Assembly: GCF_007858185.1 (NCBI RefSeq)
Contig: NZ_VFES01000018.1
Location: 51,465 to 115,464 of the forward strand
Length of the DNA: 64,000 nt
Source: Pseudomonas grimontii
Lineage (GTDB): Bacteria > Pseudomonadota > Gammaproteobacteria > Pseudomonadales > Pseudomonadaceae
Direction of reading: 5' to 3'
Below the pieces are notes generated by a model. That model ran no database searches. It was not told where the DNA came from and was given only the letters and a program-made list of their open reading frames with translations. The position numbers and the translations under genes were made by a program. Each line of letters starts with the position of its first letter. Position 1 is the first letter of the stretch. Positions 61,794 through 64,000 of the stretch are shown here, one piece after another.

Positions 61794-64000
61794 AGTGGTC
61801 AGGTTCCCATTATGTACGTACGGCTGCGCCGTTTCTGTTACTCGCATTGGGTGCGTGCAGCTCGCAGCCCACGGCGGATTTACCCCAGGACAGTGAGCTC
61901 GGGTTGCCCCTGGCTACCACCCAGCGCAGCGGTGATGCACTGGTAGACCGGCAGCGGGCGCAAGTGCAAATCGAACGGCAGTCGTGGCCATTGCACAAGG
62001 TTACCAACCCCGCGCGTGGCGGCAGTGCCGGTCACAGCGGCGCTGCGCCGAGCAAGCCCTTGGGCGATCAACCGGTCACGCTGAATTTCGTCGAGGCCGA
62101 CATACAAGCCGTGGTGCGCGCGTTGTCCCGCGCGACGGGGCAGCAGTTCCTGGTCGACCCCCGCGTCAAGGGCTCCCTCACGCTGGTTTCCGAAGGGCAG
62201 GTGCCGGCGCATCAGGCGTACGACATGCTGCTGGCGGCATTGCGCATGCAGGGCTTCAGCGTGGTGGATGTGGGCGGTATCGCGCACGTGGTGCCCGAGG
62301 CCGATGCAAAGCTGCTCGGCGGGCCGATCTACAGTGCCGACAAACCGAGCGGCAACGGCATGCTCACCCGCACCTTCCGCCTGCAATACGAAAATGCGGT
62401 GAACCTGATCCCGGTGCTGCGCCCGATCGTTTCGCCGAATAACCCGATCAATGCCTATCCAGGCAACAACACCATCGTTGTCACCGACTACGCCGAGAAC
62501 CTGACGCGGGTGGCGCAGCTTATCGACAGCATCGATACACCGAGCGCCATCGACACCGATGTGGTGCAGGTTCAAAACGGGATCGCCGTGGATATTGCCG
62601 AGATGGTCTCGCAACTGCTGGAGCAGCCGGGCAGCGACCCGACGCAGAAAATCACCGTCGTGGGCGACCCGCGCTCCAACGCGATCGTGATTCGTGCCGG
62701 CAGCCCGGAGCGAACCGAGTTGGCGCGTAACTTGATCTACAAACTGGATAACGCCCAAGCCAACCCAAGCAATTTGCACGTGGTGTACCTGCGCAACGCC
62801 CAGGCGGCGAAACTGGCGCAGTCGTTACGCGGTTTGCTGACCGGTGAAAGCGACAGCGGTGGCGGTGACAATGCGCGGTCGGTGCTCAGCGCGATGGGCG
62901 CCAATACCTCCGGCGGCCAGACCGGGCCGGGCAGTAGCCAAAGCAGTACCACCAGCGGCAATGAGCCGGCGCAGATGAGCAGCAACTCGAGCAGCCAGCC
63001 CGGTGGACAGTCGAATGAGCAAAACGTTGCCTTCACTGCCGGTGGCGTAACCCTCCAGGCCGACTCGACCACCAACACCCTGCTGATTTCCGCCCCGGAG
63101 CCGTTGTACCGCAACCTACGCGAAGTCATCGACATGCTCGACCAGCGCCGCGCCCAAGTGGTGATTGAAAGCCTCATCGTTGAAGTCGGTGAGGACGATG
63201 CCAATGAATTCGGCGTGCAGTGGCAGAGCGGCGACCTGGCCGGCAAAGGTGTGATTGGCGGCACTAACCTGGGCGGCGCGGGGTTCAACCTGAATGGCAA
63301 GACCAGCGTTGACGTGTTGCCTGGCGGGCTCAGCCTCGGCTTCATCAACGGTACCGTGGATGTGCCCGGCATTGGCAAGGTCATGGACCTCAAAGTGTTG
63401 GCCCGCGCGCTCAAAAGCAAAGGCGGCAGCAACGTACTGTCGACGCCGAACCTGCTGACCCTGGATAACGAGGCGGCGAGTATTTTTGTTGGCCAGACCA
63501 TCCCGTTTGTCAGTGGCAGCTACGTGACCGGTGGCGGCGGTACCAGCAATAACCCCTTCCAGACGGTCACCCGCGAAGAAGTCGGCTTGAAGCTGAATGT
63601 GCGCCCACAAATCTCTGAGGGCGGCACGGTCAAACTCGATATTTACCAGGAAGTCAGCAGCATCGATGAGCGCGCGTCCAGCAGCGCCTCGTCAGCCGGG
63701 ATCGTCACCAACAAGCGCGCGATCGACACCAGTATTTTGCTCGATGACGGGCAGATCATGGTCCTCGGCGGCCTGCTCCAGGATGGTTACAGCCAGAGCA
63801 ATGAAGCCGTGCCGTGGCTGTCGAGCATTCCGGGGCTGGGCGTGCTGTTTCGCAATGAGCGCCGCGCCGTCACCAAGACCAACCTGATGGTGTTTTTACG
63901 GCCCTACATCATTCGCGACAGTGGGGCGGGGCGTAGCATCACCTTGAACCGCTATGAGTTTATGCGTCGGGCGCAGAGCGGCTTGCAGCCGGATCACAGT
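61790..64000 (+). CDS. gspD: Type II secretin GspD, lipoprotein type (HxcQ-like), 3' end outside window
   Basis: At least 737 residues, open to the window end. The signal peptide ends in a lipobox (LLALGACSSQP), so the secretin is itself lipidated, as known for HxcQ of P. aeruginosa, which needs no pilotin. N0-type domain (VTLNFVEADIQAVVRALSRA), repeated N1-N3 domains with a Gly/Ser-rich linker (about residues 357-415), then the secretin core (VGQTIPFVSG, VGLKLNVRPQISEGG, VLGGLLQDG). The start ATG overlaps the gspM stop by four bases. It forms the outer-membrane channel. Confidence 0.95.
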   Translation, partial: MKWSGSHYVRTAAPFLLLALGACSSQPTADLPQDSELGLPLATTQRSGDALVDRQRAQVQIERQSWPLHKVTNPARGGSAGHSGAAPSKPLGDQPVTLNFVEADIQAVVRALSRATGQQFLVDPRVKGSLTLVSEGQVPAHQAYDMLLAALRMQGFSVVDVGGIAHVVPEADAKLLGGPIYSADKPSGNGMLTRTFRLQYENAVNLIPVLRPIVSPNNPINAYPGNNTIVVTDYAENLTRVAQLIDSIDTPSAIDTDVVQVQNGIAVDIAEMVSQLLEQPGSDPTQKITVVGDPRSNAIVIRAGSPERTELARNLIYKLDNAQANPSNLHVVYLRNAQAAKLAQSLRGLLTGESDSGGGDNARSVLSAMGANTSGGQTGPGSSQSSTTSGNEPAQMSSNSSSQPGGQSNEQNVAFTAGGVTLQADSTTNTLLISAPEPLYRNLREVIDMLDQRRAQVVIESLIVEVGEDDANEFGVQWQSGDLAGKGVIGGTNLGGAGFNLNGKTSVDVLPGGLSLGFINGTVDVPGIGKVMDLKVLARALKSKGGSNVLSTPNLLTLDNEAASIFVGQTIPFVSGSYVTGGGGTSNNPFQTVTREEVGLKLNVRPQISEGGTVKLDIYQEVSSIDERASSSASSAGIVTNKRAIDTSILLDDGQIMVLGGLLQDGYSQSNEAVPWLSSIPGLGVLFRNERRAVTKTNLMVFLRPYIIRDSGAGRSITLNRYEFMRRAQSGLQPDHS

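Overview
The window looks like chromosome from a fluorescent Pseudomonas (P. fluorescens complex). It is GC-rich, and carries gacA (TTG start), uvrC, pgsA and tRNA-Gly in series, a BvgS/EvgS-type hybrid kinase, an OprD-type porin, and a type II secretion cluster with a lipoprotein secretin of the HxcQ kind. Species-level assignment is inference from protein recognition; no database search was made.

Layout. (1) 1-10.8 kb is ordinary chromosome: the 3' part of a hybrid sensor kinase, a degenerate receiver protein, dkgB, a DAHP synthase behind an unusually elaborate aromatic leader region (two small ORFs, an attenuator-type terminator and a hairpin beside the ribosome binding site), a nitrilase-family hydrolase, a GNAT protein, a divergent pair of small HTH genes, gacA, uvrC, pgsA and tRNA-Gly(GCC). 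(2) 10.77-26.27 kb is a genomic island. The last 18 bases of tRNA-Gly before CCA recur at 26250-26267, and a decayed P4-type tyrosine integrase follows the tRNA. Its cargo is a TetR-controlled RND efflux system with two matching operators, a FabF-like condensing enzyme, an AraC-type regulator with a membrane fatty-acid desaturase, a second AraC regulator beside a broken aldo/keto reductase, and a broken fadL-like gene.

(3) 26.3-56.6 kb is accessory DNA that ends at a third copy of the tRNA-Gly 3' end (56561-56576), so a second island in tandem is likely. It starts with IS4-family and ABC-binding-protein debris. Next comes a catabolic regulon of unknown substrate: DHOD-like flavoprotein, DUF6282-like hydrolase, HpcH/HpaI aldolase and cupin on one strand; aldehyde dehydrogenase, GMC oxidoreductase, MFS carrier and IclR on the other; then an OprD porin and a Tat-exported amidase. 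A polyamine-type ABC transporter with a class III aminotransferase follows, then IclR, an APC permease, an SDR and a LuxR-type regulator. The stretch ends with a LacI-controlled sugar-type operon (Gfo/Idh/MocA, TIM-barrel isomerase, MFS/NHS carrier) whose last gene is truncated near the putative island edge.

(4) 56.7-64 kb is chromosome again: a type II secretion cluster (gspJ, H, C, I, G, K, L, M, D) split over both strands and running off the window inside gspD.

The most distinctive points are the double leader upstream of the DAHP synthase, the three tRNA-Gly 3' repeats, the pairing of an extra KAS II enzyme with an efflux pump, and the uncharacterised IclR-linked catabolic regulon with repeated GAAA-N5-TTTC boxes.
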